Below are positions 42,746 to 56,203 of a DNA stretch of 64,000 nt, in pieces; position 1 is the first letter of the stretch, and the number at the start of each line of letters is the position of its first letter. Location: NCBI RefSeq assembly GCF_949628215.1, contig NC_134279.1, positions 67,377,766 to 67,441,765 on the forward strand, written 5' to 3'. The notes beneath the pieces are model-generated. The model was not told where the DNA came from. It worked only from the letters and a program-made list of their open reading frames with translations, and made no database searches. A program made the position numbers and the translations under genes. Source of the DNA: Phalacrocorax aristotelis. Taxonomy: Eukaryota > Chordata > Aves > Suliformes > Phalacrocoracidae.

Positions 42746-44639
42746 GTTATGTGTAACTCACCTCCTGCAACTTCTTTCTTTTCCTTCATTGTCACATACA
42801 CTCACTTTCTATTTAAATGACCATGTCTGGAAAGGGCATTTTAATGCTACTCTGTCTTGTCACTACAGCAATAAACGCCCTTGCCATTATCTAATATTAG
42901 TTAGTATTTTCTTTGCAGTGAAAAATTAACTTAGCAAAAATACTTAAATTTAGTTGGAAGTCATATATAAGAGAGGAAAGTGCTACTAAAAACAGCTTTT
43001 CGCTTCTGTTTTGCCTGTTAGTAGGAATCAAGCGTTCTTACACAGGGTTGAAATTATTTTGGCAGAGTTGGGAAGAAGGCATGGCATCAGCTCGGGTGTT
43101 AGGCACAGTATTTTAAAGATGACAGCATTCTGGAGACTCTCATAAGTACTTCATATGATATTAATTTACATTTTTGGCTACTTATAACACTGCAATCTCT
43201 CTGTGACTAATATCTTTAATGTGGGATGCTGCTATTAGTCAGGCAAGCTGCATTTGAGAAGGATTTGGCTGTATTTTACCAAGTCTGAATGGCAAAAAAA
43301 GAAGCAGATTCTTCTTACTGAAGTTCTAGCCTCTGCACGCCCTGCGGAAACACTGGGTATTACCAGGCTGTGCAGGATAAATTCTGTTAGACTGATGCCC
43401 ACAGCAAAGCAAAATTCCAGTAAAAAAGGGCATCAGTACTAACTTCCTGGCTGGAAGACACAGCCATTCTGGTGCCAAGCAGGGTGGAAACCCATCTACC
43501 AGCTCCTTGTTATTAAGGTAGATACATAAGTATTGAAAGTGCAGATGAGTTCCAGCTGCTTAGACACTCTGTGTGTTGGCCTACACCACTTCGCATTAGG
43601 AGCAAAGATGCAGAGGAAGGATTGGAAGCATGCATTTGGCTCAAGCAATCATACACTGCAGCAACTGATTATGAATATCTAATCCTGTACACAGACATGT
43701 GTATAATAGTCCCAGACCTGGGCAAGCCTGGCTTCAGAGTCTCAGTTGCTCCAGATGTTTTGGAAAATGTCTGATCCTAACTACCCTTAGCTGCTGTTAC
43801 ACTCAGGAGTAATACAGTAAGTACTTTTGACATGGAGCATGATCTGTCCCTCTCGGAGTCGCCTGCAGACGCTGCTCTCCCTGTGGCTGCCAGCCAGCCA
43901 GGCACACAGAGTTTGCAGTGACATATCCCAGAGCAAATTCCAACTTCAGACCTGTAGGTTACCTCTCTGTGTGCAGGACTGGCAGCACTTGGACCCACAT
44001 GTGGGAGCTGCACGGTCCTCTCTGGGGATGAACTGCATTTCCGCTGCTCCATCTTCTTGTTTTCTCTCAGGACTGACTTTTATCTTTTATCTTCATGTGG
44101 CTCTTTGGAGGAGGTAAACATGCTTGATCTCAACAGACCACGAGTCTACAGCTAAGTGCATCTAGGTTCTCATTGCACTTACCAAGCCTTGTGTTTCAGT
44201 CCTACATTTGCAAAGCAATCACTTGACAGCAGTTACATACGAGTCGCTTTCTTCTGGGCATTTACAGAGCCAGTTAGGTCAGTATAACTTTGATGCTTTT
44301 GGATTCAAGCTGGTTAGGATAAATAAAACATTTCCTGGCATTCTGCATCTTAGGATCTGTGGTCATTATGAAAAAGTTTATAGCTAAGCTCTATTCTGTG
44401 CCTCTTTTCCCCAGGTGCACTAGCTGTCATTGTGTTAGAACTTCATGTTTGAAGAACTTAGAATAATGGTGGCAGTGACTTTTCTAACACCTTCCATAGT
44501 AGGGCAAGTAGGAACACAGTGAAGGAAAACAATGAATGGTTTTAAATTATGTCTGTGCAGCCCAACTCCGCTGTCCTACTAGATTGAAAACATAAGGATC
44601 TCTGCTGTCTTAGCATTGACCTGAGTTATGGAAAATCAG
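42746..44639. other. Intergenic, no gene seen
   Basis: 1.9 kb without supported features. ORFs on both strands are 96 codons or fewer and without resemblance to known families. Confidence 0.55.
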
Positions 44640-44783
44640 CCCCATTTTACAGCTGGGGAAATGACGTATAGGAAAACCCTATGACCTTGACAGTCATAGG
44701 GAGAAAATCAGTGGCTGAATCAGGAACAGAGGTCTTCAGAGTTCCAGTGGCCCCTTCTCATGCCTTGTGATTAGATTATTCTG
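44640..44783 (-). mobile_element. MIR-like SINE fossil 2
   Basis: On the + strand, ccccattttacagctgggga matches the complement of the MIR core/tRNA boundary. It is followed by agtggctgaatcaggaacag and aggtcttcagagttccagtg, which match the ..agtggcagagccaggaa.agaacccaggtc.. stretch. The decayed end ttgtgattagattattctgc follows. The middle part is replaced or rearranged around a 9-bp hairpin (44677-44701). Confidence 0.75.
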
Positions 44784-47700
44784 CACAAGAAATACATGAA
44801 TTTGCTCTTGAAAATGTCCAGCTAACTTCTAGGTATTTTAAAATTATTAGGAATATCTTTGGGAAAAAGTAGCTTACTTTCTAGGCAATATAGTTTGTTT
44901 CTCCAGACAACCATGGGTATTATAATTTGAAAGAAGGATAGGGCTTATGAAGATAGGAAACTCATTCTAGTTCCAGAGATAGAGAAGTTTCCCGCTTTTG
45001 CAGTATGGATTACTTACATGTTTGGTAATTGCTTTAGACTATGGATGATCTTTTTAAGTGGACCCAACCCACACACACTCCCACAAATTCTTAAACTCTC
45101 ATCAAACTTCGGAGATTCAAAAAATTATTATTTGAAAAAGAGGAGAGAAAAATTTGAAAGTAACAGCTTTTCCAAAGTAATTGCTTAATATATGACAGTC
45201 TTATCTAGAAAATTTTAGATGTATTTTTGTATTCACCTGGAAATGAGGAGTTATTTCTAATGCCCAGCAAATAGCTCTGGCAATGCAGTACTACTTAAGA
45301 ATCTGTAAAATTTCAGCTCCTTTAACTTTAAATCTTTTATTTTTTTATTATTTTCTGTGGCATATTTTCTACTCACTTTCACACACAATTTCATTTGAAT
45401 GAGTTTCCGTTCCTTTTGCAACCTTCTTACTCATTTACCACTTCGGCGACAGTACAGATTACATATCTAATCTCATATGTTACATGACTACTTGTAGGAG
45501 AATAGAGCTGAGTGACTCAGCCTTCCTGCTTCCAGGAGTGCCCTACCCTCCTCTTCCCCTGAGGGGGCCAATGAGTACCTACCACCTGATATCACCTCAC
45601 TTGTATTTGACCAACCATAGCAGAGACTGAGTGTTCAGACAAGACATATTTTACATGGCCGTGCTCAATCCATGTAGGCATAGCTGAACCTAGATAATAA
45701 ATTCCACTCCCTTTTCCACCTTTGCCTTATTTTTTTTCCTGATGCTGCCTTGAGCAAGGCAGCTCAATACTTGTTGGTAGCTGCTGCACCTCATCCGTGC
45801 CTTTGCCTAGTTTTCATTCCATTTCAATCTATTATATTGTTTGTTCCTCTAGGCTATTTCCAAGAGCGATACCACTCTGATTAGCACACTGGGAATTGAT
45901 CAAATGGAAAAATCCAGCTTCAAGGATGGGAAGTTCAGCAGGTTCCAGCCTGCAGAAGTTGCTTGCCACCTTGTCACTAGGATGGTGCTACCATCCCACC
46001 CCTGGCTGGGGCATGCATGGCACCTGCCTGTTAGCACCACAAATGGTGTAACAAGCCCTACAAATCTCAAGACTGCTGTAGGCATTCCTGTGTTCTAACA
46101 TCTTTGAGCTTGTTTCTGCTCCCCCCCTTGAAACAACAGGGGAACTCTGAACCTTGGCTGCGGTCATCACCTCTCTTCAAAGAGCCAGACAGCAGAAGGC
46201 AGCGTGTAAGAATCCTAGTAAGATTAGAATTATCAGACACTGAACACCTAGAGGTTTTGAAAAGTTATCCATGTGCCTTGCTTGCTCCTTCCATTGCCAT
46301 TACTGCAGTGAGGTAACACAGGGTCACACAAAAAAAGAGGGGACTGGCCATGTCACAAAGCTCTTTACCTGTTTGTAAAGCTACCACACGCAGAAAATAA
46401 TGCATTAGGACCCAGTTTATCTCTTCAGCAAGGATTTGTGTAACAGGTTTCTCCAGAAGCATGCTCCTAAAAAGTAAAGCATGTTTGTTTTACTCATCTA
46501 CTGGAACTTCTTCCAAAGTTGCTTATTGATCCCGCTAGAAATAGGTGGTTTAAGACAAAGAAGTGATAATGAGTAGGCAGAAGAACTGTGAAGGCTTCCC
46601 ATGGAGTTGTTGCTACCTGGCTGCCTCAGTCACTGATCGTACCAGGCCCCACACGGAAATGATAGACTTTATTAACCTGAAGCTTCCAGTGGACTGTGGA
46701 AGTCCCACACTGATTTCCAGGCAACAGAAAAACACATCAAAGGGATTTTGTTATATAATGAGAGCCTCCAACGTGTTGAAAACTGCCTGCGAGTGTGCAT
46801 GTATAAGCACTGTGTGGTGGTCTGTTCATGCCAAGGAAGAAGAGAGTTGTTCCAGTCAGCCAGAGTGTTTGATGTTAAGGTGAATCTTAAAATCCAGGAA
46901 TTACAATATTATCTGTAATAGGAATGTATTCTATACATCCATAATATGTGCACTAATTATATGTAATGAGTATGCTTAGATAATAGAATACTATTTATAT
47001 CATATGAGTTAATTTTACATCTGTTGCCTGAAGGTGATGTGGTTTCTAGCATCACTCTAGGGGTGGTAAGATTCCCTGGAAAATCTTAGACTGCTTTTGG
47101 GCTAGTCCAGAGCAGTGAATCCCTACAGATGTACACACCATGGCAGCTCTGTTCCTACTCCTTGTTCCAAAGGGCTCTTCAAAGCATGGCTGCAGTTCTT
47201 CCCTGCAGTGCAAGATTCCAGGGAATTTTGTGTCTTGTCTCTTATGCCTGCAGGTATGAACATGGTCTTTGCTCTGCATATGTGGCAGCCTATATACCTT
47301 AATGCCCTATAGGGAGGACTCCAGTTAAATGTTGATCTCATAGACTCTATATTCCTCCCTTACATGCGCAAATGACACAGAAGTGAGCTAAAGAGGTCAG
47401 TTTGCAGACAGAGAAAAGTTGGGACATCAGGGTTGCTGGTTTGTGTAAGATCTCAGATGACATCCTGTCTCCAAAAAAATCCTCACACAAAGCATTAGGG
47501 GTTGCATGTGCTGCAGATGGGGTGCTTGGGTTAACAACTGTCCACTTGGGTTAATGATCGGATTGCTCATTGTACAGGTTTGTTAGAGGTCCCAGGCTAA
47601 TGTCACTGTAAGAATGAAGATGATAGCTGATGATGTCCTGGCCAATGTCCAGCCAGGTAATTACACTCTGCTGCCCAAACTCTTAGAATTTCAGTCAGAT

Positions 47701-49090
47701 GCAGGTTTCTTCACTGCCTTAAACTGCTTTGTGCTCTGACCACGAACATTTAAATGTGGCTGATTTTACTTAGGCAGGGGACTAGGAGGGTATTTACTGA
47801 AGTCCCCCCAAGCCTGAAGGAGGACCAGTTGTTAAGGTAATCTCCAACTGTTATTTAGAGAGAAGGCAAAAGGAAAAATACATGTGAGGGTGTAAAAACA
47901 AAACCAGGTAAACTGCAGTTTTCGGAGAGCTAATGTTAACAGTTAGAATCAAAGTCTTCTTATCCAGTGTTTTCAGCTTGACTGTACTTGTGCTTGATGT
48001 TTCTTTTATACTACAACCCACAGAATCCTATGAAAATGTGAGTATCTTAGCTTTCATTCAAATAAAGGAATAGTCTAGCCCTTCCAGTATGAGTAAGGCT
48101 TAAAAACACAAACAAGTCCACATCAGCAATTCAAAAGCCAAAGCAAAATTCAAAAGACCACCTTATTTATTACTTCCTTAAAAATTGCATTCTAACTTAA
48201 TCTCATAAGGGTCATCTATGACTATTAAGTGCTTCCAATCAGTAAAATGGAGGGAGAGGTTCCAGGCAATAGAATGGAAGCAGTATTAATAGAAATTACA
48301 TTTGTAAAGTTGACTTGCTTTTTCAAAATAAAATGAGAGAAAAATGTACTTTCCAAAGAAATGGTAAGAAATGATCACATGAGATTCTGTAGGTGGGATG
48401 CTTAGTGATGAATAAAAATATAATTCACAGAAAACAGACACTGGTAATTTATAGCTACTTTGATATCAGTGTATTTTATTCAGAGTATAGGGTAGACTCA
48501 TTAAAAAAATTCTATCCTCGTAATTAAAAGGCTACATTATGCAGAAAAAAAAAGAGGAAAAACCTATTTTAGCATACAATAATTTTACTACCAAAAGTAA
48601 AACAAAGCTGTCACAGTATTAAAAAGGCCTCTCAGAAGCTGAGTAAGTAGTTTTTCCTCATCTAGCTGGAGCATGTTTCCAAGCAAAGTTCCAGTGGAGT
48701 TTTCCTTTTCAAAAGCTCACAACGTTTAGCTGAATGCCACCTCTATCATATACAATATTTCTTGCTTGACATTATGAACCTTATCTTCAGGTGGATATTC
48801 AAGCACCAACTTGTTTTATAGCTCTTTGTGGTAATGCAAGAACGGAAGACGTGCATAAACCAGGATCACTCAAGAAGAACTTCACACAAATTTATGTCTC
48901 TTTCTTCTCTAAGAACAGATGAAGTATGAGTCAGGGGCATATGGAAAAAAAACCAAGCAAACCAGCACTGTATTAGAGCAAGTTTAGTGAGGCTTAGTGA
49001 GTCATTACAAACTCCTGAACTGGCAGTTGCTTGTCGGCTTTTTGAGCCCTTCCCCTTAAAAACTAGGCGTTTCTTTATTTCCTAATTTTT

Positions 49091-49112
49091 CTTTCTTTTT
49101 TTTTTTTTTTTT
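49091..49112. repeat. T homopolymer run
   Basis: A nearly uninterrupted T tract (one c near its start) in the middle of non-repetitive sequence. It could be a plain microsatellite or, read on the - strand, a poly(A) remnant; no retrocopy body is recognised next to it. Confidence 0.8.
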
Positions 49113-52100
49113 GTACCTAGTACTGCAGCACTGAGGTTACCTTAATGCCTGAATTTAGGCTTTTATTAGCAGCTGATGATGGCAGATCATGCCTGCATGG
49201 CTCATTTGAATTTTCCCCATGCTTGCTTTGGTAGACAGTTCTAGCAAGAGTATAGCTAACATTTCTATTAGTATATTGGCTTCAGTCTTTGGAAGCAGGG
49301 CAAGATTTACTTAGAGATGAAAACTAACTCATCTTCCTACAGAGCACCAGCCTTCATATAAACCTTCCTAACTCTTCCCAAATGAATGTTGAATTTGGTT
49401 TCTCATTTGCATTTGAATACTTTGTATTTGTATTCCTTGAGAGGACCTGTGTTTTCCTCCTGAGGTCCACCCATTTACCCAAAACCACTGTTTTCAGGGA
49501 CCTACGTCTATTCAATACTAATGGAGCTTGGACTTACTTAAGTACTACTCAGAAGTAAATTTGGCTAATAGCCTATCATTAGGATCAATTTTATTCTTTG
49601 AAATAGCTATTGTAACTTATTGACTGGTAAGCCAGAGGTGCCCAAATAATTAACTGCTTTCAAATAGAATTAACTGAGTAACTGAAAACAGCCCAAAGGA
49701 GAAAGCAGAAAAGGCACAAAAAATGACTGTTGACAGCTCTCTCTTCCAACACCCTTTGTTAACAAAAAGAAGTGCCGTATCTTTTAGGCTTCTTCACGAA
49801 TACAAGGAACAATTGCTGCATGAGTTCAGCAAACACTCCAGTCAATATGACCCCACTGATACCTAGAGGTAAGGTATCTGACCTGATGAATACGAAAGTT
49901 CTTTAGTTTCCAAAAATATGCAGTTCAAGTCTCTTCTTGATGGCAGGCAGCATATTGACCAGTACTTCTAGGCAATATATATTCTACTTTGATAATGGGG
50001 TATCCAACGATGATTGTGTTTGAGCATACCTTTCTCCCTTACATTTGCCTGCAATATGTGGTTTGAGAGGATTGCTAGTCCATGCAGTACATAATATTGA
50101 CTTCTTAATGTTGTCTCGTTAGATAGTTGTGTGACACAAAGAGTTGCTTTCACCTCTTTATCCAGACAGCTTGTGGAATTAGTTGAGAATAGTATTTGTA
50201 TAATTGCTAGCTTTTTTCTGCTCAGATAACTATCACACTGTTACTTTTCCTGGCAACAGATGTGTCAGGAAGTTTTAGAGAAAGGCAGAGGGTCTGTCTT
50301 TATGAATTCAAATAGCAAGATGGGAGGAGAAAGAAAAAATGTGTATTGCTGCAGGAACAACAGAAGCTTCTCTGTTGCTCAAGTTGGGACAATGGGAACT
50401 GTTTGGGTTTTTTTGGGGGGGGAAAATGCAGACTCAGTAGAACTGACTATTATCCCCTTTATTATGTCTTCTGATTATGGAACTACAACTTTTGAAAAAG
50501 TTGAAAGCTCTTTGGGGTGTGATATAAGCAATGGATGAGATCAAAACCCTGGAAAGCAGATGAAGCCGTCATGTATCTGTAAGTGCCCTTGGCAGTTCTA
50601 AAGATAATTGCCTTTCATGATTCCTGTGGAGCTGAAATAGGTTCTGCCACATATCATAGGAAGATTGGTCTTAGAACATGCTAAACATCTGCAGAATGCT
50701 AGCCAGGTGCTGTAATTAAGTCTTTTTTTCTGCATTACTACTATTAGTCAAAGTCAGCAGGAAGCAAAAGAAACAAGAAAATACCAAAGATTTTCATTCA
50801 TATGGAGAAAAAAACACCTCTGTGCAGGGAAACAACAGCAACAAAAGGCCCAGCTCAATGAGTCCGTCGTGAGACCTTTGGAATGATTATAAAGCCTTTT
50901 GCTTTTGCATCCTGCAGGTTTCTGTTCTAGAGGATGTTGAAAGGATGGTTTGGGTAGTTTTCTTTAAGTCTGAAATACTGAAATACTCACCACCACCGCT
51001 AAGTAAGGTAGAAGAGAACTCATCTTCTGTGTAGACATGAAAATTCATGATTAGCAATATCCAGTAATCAACATAGAAAATAATGTACTGAGGTATACAG
51101 GCAGAGAAAATAAGTTGATTTATTTCTTGCTGGCAACCTTTGACTTTTAGAAGTACAACAGTTTAGATGCATTTATGTGTGTATGCAGGATGCAGGTACT
51201 TGAAGATAGATTCAGAGGCAAAAAAGTCATACAATTTAAAGATTTACAGTGTCACACATCTTGTTAAAATTACATGCCAGAAGTCTTTTAGTCAGTAGAT
51301 AGCTTTTTCTTGTCTTCATAGTTGCAGGGTTCAGAAGGTAGAATTTATGTTTTTGGGGAACAGTGGGTAGAGCTGATCGATGAATGGTTACTTGTATATT
51401 ACGGAGACTATTTCTGTTTTACAAGCAAGGGAATGGAGACAGAAGACTAAACCAACTAAGACTATATGTCAACATAGTGGTAGATTCTGTAGGCTAAATC
51501 TGTTCATATTTTATGTGCATTCAAGTTTCTGGACTTATATTAAGTATTCATTTGGTTTTGGAATTTGCAGATTGAGTGTTCATTTCTTTGAGTCACCACA
51601 GAATGGCACTTGGGAATGTCATGAAACCAAGTGATCAGGAGCTAGCAATTTCACTGCAACTTCTCATTAGTCTGTCTGAATGTAACAGTGCTCTCCTTGT
51701 AAATCTTTAACAACTTCCATCAGCACCTACGCTCTCCAAGATCTCAAAATGTCAACACTTGTATTGGCTTCTCAGTTCCTCCAGAAACTGGAAGCGCCAT
51801 GTGGATGTATGGCTGAACATAAGCAATATGAACAATCATTAAGTAGGAATCCAGCCAGTTCCTAGATTCTTGAAAAACTGATATGTAATGCACAGCCAGT
51901 CTATAAACTTAATCCAACTCCCATGTTAAAATTCTCAGTCTAGTGGACAACCTACTCTTTTCACTAAATCAACTAAATAGCTTTAATTTATAAGCAAAAG
52001 AAAAAAACTTCAAATTCTGAGCATCTTAAGAACATTTTTATTAGATTATATAACTAGTCATGTGAACAGAAATGTATGGAAAAAAGGTAATTTAAAATTA

Positions 52101-55100
52101 TATGCTCACATAAACTCTAGAAATTATGTAAAATAGTTGTGTGCCTAAAAAAATCCAGGCATATTTATTCTGGCAGGTATTGTGATGGTGACATCCAGTT
52201 ATTGCTGGAGTGTTATTCCCACTCTTGGGCTGGTTGCTCCTGGCTTTCATTGATAATGGGAAGTTCTTAGGGGTGCAATTCCCTTGTAGCCCAGAGCTCA
52301 CACTGATTGTTGGTGGTGAGCAATAGCCTCATCCAGTGGCTGCTATCATGTCACAATATCCTTAATTTAAGTACAGAAAGAAACACACTTCACTGTAGTA
52401 ACACTGGAAATGTTTGTTTTCTTTAGGCATGTTCCCGCTAGTTTAAATGTTCTTGTTACTGCAACCAGCTATGATTAGTTACTGCTCATCATATTCACCT
52501 CAGATTTCATCTACCGATTTCAGGCATGCAAGAGACTACAACATATCTGCTGTTTGCTAGACATGCCTTTGAGACTAGACAGTCTTATCATCCTATTTTC
52601 TTTCCTGTATGTGGGGTGATAAATGTTTCTAAATGTTTCTGGTCCTCAGAAGTCAATCAAAAGGGTCTGAAACTTGGCCTCTGAACTCTGAATGTTCTAA
52701 GAAAAGATATTTTCATGGAATCTGGGAGTCTTTGGATTTAATCCATCAGCTGATGAGTTAGAGGTAGCTGAATTATGCTTCAGAGCTCTGATGGAAGATC
52801 TGTAGTGCTCTTTCTACTGTGTGCCACTTTGTCATATGATATTAAATCACCAAGCACACATACTGCTGGTGGACAGGAAATAACAAATAATGGGCACAAC
52901 CTGAGCAGTGCACTGCTGTGCAGACCATTCAGGGGCCGCAGGGGCTCCAGGCCAGAGGGATAAAAGAAATCTCCTTTAAAAATCTTTGTAGAAAAACTGT
53001 TACCAGTGCTCCTCTTGTAGCAAATTGATTTATTGCATGTTGGATATGCATCTGTCTGGAAACAAGCAGCACATATGAACAATGCTTTCTTTGCTTTTTC
53101 CAGAAACCAGCTTCCTTCACTGAGATTTGTGGAGACCTCCCACTGACACGCTAGTATGTCAGGTAAGCTCCAGCTTGGGAAAAAAGTTTGAAAATATCCT
53201 TTTTCACCCACAAGGAAATTCATGTGCCTCTTTTGTGGTCAGCGTCTCAAAATCTATGCTCAATGTATGCAGCAAATGAAGCAAGCTGGCAATCATGGCC
53301 ACCATTGTGTGCAGATTTTAAAATGCACACGCAATGACTTCAATTTTCTGCACCATACAAAAGTTTCATGTCTTCTACAGCCACATTTAAATCACTCAAA
53401 CCTGTGTGTTGCACTACAGAAATATCTTCCCTGGCCCCGCTGTTGCTTTAGACTTTCATACTACACTGACAGCTGAGCAGGTCTGCAGTAGCCATCCTGC
53501 CTCAGAGACAAACCACCATGCTCCAAGGAAGCTCCCAAAGATGGAGGTGACCCCCTTTCATATGCTTGTACCATAACTTGACTCGTGCTTGCCACTGAAA
53601 GGAAGGCGTGAATTCAGGTTAAATGCTGTTGAAATAGCCCCAGAGTTATCACAAAAGTGTACATATAAAAAACTAAGCCTTTGCCCAAAATTTTGGAAAA
53701 ATCAAAGAGCAGTAATAATATAACAGTATGATCAAGTAATGGTACCTGCTGCTAGACCTTTTGTTTAATGGCCATTCATACGAAGAGATGGATTAAATGT
53801 GAATGAAATAGTCAAACAGTCATGCCTAAGGCTTCAGTTAGTCAAAAGCCTACATTTATTAATTCATTCATTATATCTCATCTGCTAATGAAGAAAGATG
53901 AAATGCCTCTGGATATATGAGGGAAGTGTTTGACTGCATGTAACATACTAACCAAACCTTGGCAGTGCTTAGTAACAAGCAGCAGTGCAGAGTACCTTGA
54001 TGAGGAAAGCTGTTGGTATTTTGGATTGGCACTGGCAAGACCTGGGACAGGAATAAGTTGGGAAATAACGAACAGCAGCAGAGCAACAGTAATGGTCATG
54101 CTGAGTGGTATTGCAGAAGGCATGCATTTAATTCAGTAGCAGCCCTGCACAGTCATTCTCAGCCACAAGGGTTTATATTATGATGGTGAAAACCTCGTTT
54201 GCTAGTAATAGAGCAGAAACCTGTTCTAATAAATACTGTGGAGATAGGGGAGAAGAGAAATGTGTTGCACCTTGATTTTCCTTTGGAGAAATAAACTAGA
54301 AGAGCAATGTGCATCGCCTTGCCTGAACTTCATCTCTTTTTCCATCAAGAAGTGTTGTCCTGGATTTCTCTGAGGACGTCAGGCATTTACCTAGAATTCT
54401 GGACAGCTAGTTGTTTAAACAGAGATGAAGAAAAACAGCACATGCATGGTATGTTAATAAATTCTGGATGTACTGGTGTCATTTCACATGCCCTCTGCAA
54501 CCAGAGTCAAGTACGGTAGTTTTATTAGAGGAAACACGGAGAGCAGTGACAAGCCTGCAGCAGCTATAGGACTGTGTGACACCAATGCTAATCTTATCTG
54601 TGCTACTTGCAACTTAGACACATGCCTTTGATGTGTGCTATTGTCCAAGGTCCTATAGGTCACAGATTGAGCTTCTGTTATTCCTGTGCTATTTCCGTCA
54701 AAAACTTATCCAAAACACATAACACCATGACTCATGAACAGCATGTTGTCCACAGAACCTGCTGGTGTTGGTCCTGTCTGCAGAAAGTTAAAAAGTTAAA
54801 GCTGACAGGCCAAAATCCAACATTACTCACCCTTTGCTTGCCTAGTACTGTTGCCAGAAAGCTGCCAGAAGTATTTGCCAGGAAAGAGCCTTCACCTGAG
54901 GCTACCTTGCGAATTTTACAGGCAGGAACATCCCAAGAAGCAATGTTTTCTATATGGAACAGTTTGTTCTGTTTCAGTTGGTAACAAGAGCTGTAGTTCT
55001 GTTGAGACCTGTGTTCAGATACTATATCCATGACAGGGGAAACTATAATTATAATAGTACAAGTTCTTTATATCTTGATTATGCTTTTCTGTCATCATAA

Positions 55101-56135
55101 TTACTAATACATGCATATAACCAACCTGTAATATTTCATACAAGCACTGAATTTGGATTTAAATTCCCTGCATCTGCCACTATGCAAGGCATCACAGAAA
55201 TGTGGGTGTTTGGAGGGTCTTGCTGGGTGCTAAATGGAACAGCAGTCAGAGAAGCCGGCTAATCACACTCTTTTCTGGCTGCAGTGTGCCCAGTGAAACC
55301 TTCCAGAGATTGCATACTTTTTCCAAGCATGAACCTTTTCTAAGGCTCATGTATTGCTAGAGATAACCAAGAATCCTGATAATCACACCAGGAAGAAAAT
55401 TTTATGGCTACTGATGATGCATCCTATTTCTTCACTCCTCCTCCAGAATTTTACTTCTGGGAAATATTGGCTCTTTGGTGACAGAGCTCCTATCCAGCCC
55501 CTGGGAGATTTTTTCTTGCAGTGGTTCCTGTTTTCCCTTCCTCAGGTATGAGATTAGCCAGGGAATGGCTAATGCTCTTCTCCTCTGGGTAGCCTTCTAC
55601 TGCCAGCACTGCTCTTTGAAATTGTGTCTGTCACAAACTCTGGTACAGCATGGACTGGGCTGCTGTAGCACAGTCACTATATTAAAGGCACTGCTCCATC
55701 CACACGTGTGGGAGCTGGGCCGTTTCCTGGTTGGACTCAGAATTGGAGATGAAGCAGCACAAAAAGGCTGTGTTCCGGCTCAGTAATGACCAACTGGAAT
55801 ATCCCTGTCAATACTAAGCAGAGTTTTAAACTGAATTCAGGTAATAATAATAATAAAGGCATTCTTATATCTGGCTAGGGACATTTTGCAACAGACTCTA
55901 CCCTAGGTTTATAGACTAGTAGGTGTCTATCAGCCCATGGGACAGCCCAAGCATTTTCTACCTTTGCTGCCATTAATATTTATTTCAACTCAAAGACTGC
56001 TGAAAATAGTACTGGAAGAGATATATAAATAAATTCCTATCCATTTTTAACTTACAGTGTCAAGTTTTATCATGCCATAAGTTGGCCAAAGTAACCTTGC
56101 CTGAACTAATTAAACATAATGTCAGTTAAAAGAGT

Positions 56136-56203
56136 GGCAATTTTAGAAATGCAGAATGGTGTATTTCTGTTCTGGGACTGTATAACTTTTGTCATTGTAA
56201 TTA
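56136..56203 (+). repeat. Degenerate repeat pair, copy 2
   Basis: Blocks ggcaattttagaaatgcaga plus atggtg (56136-56161) and cattgtaatta (56193-56203) are colinear with the copy at 36569-36627. The spacing differs by 9 bp. The family is not identified. Confidence 0.5.

Noticed and set aside
52780-53223. 147-codon - strand ORF as a CD38 or other exon
   Set aside because: No cyclase motif, splice context or resemblance to a known family; consistent with chance.
54607-55031. Overlapping ORFs of 125 (+) and 99 (-) codons
   Set aside because: Cysteine- and leucine-rich but with no recognisable domain, signal peptide or splice signals.
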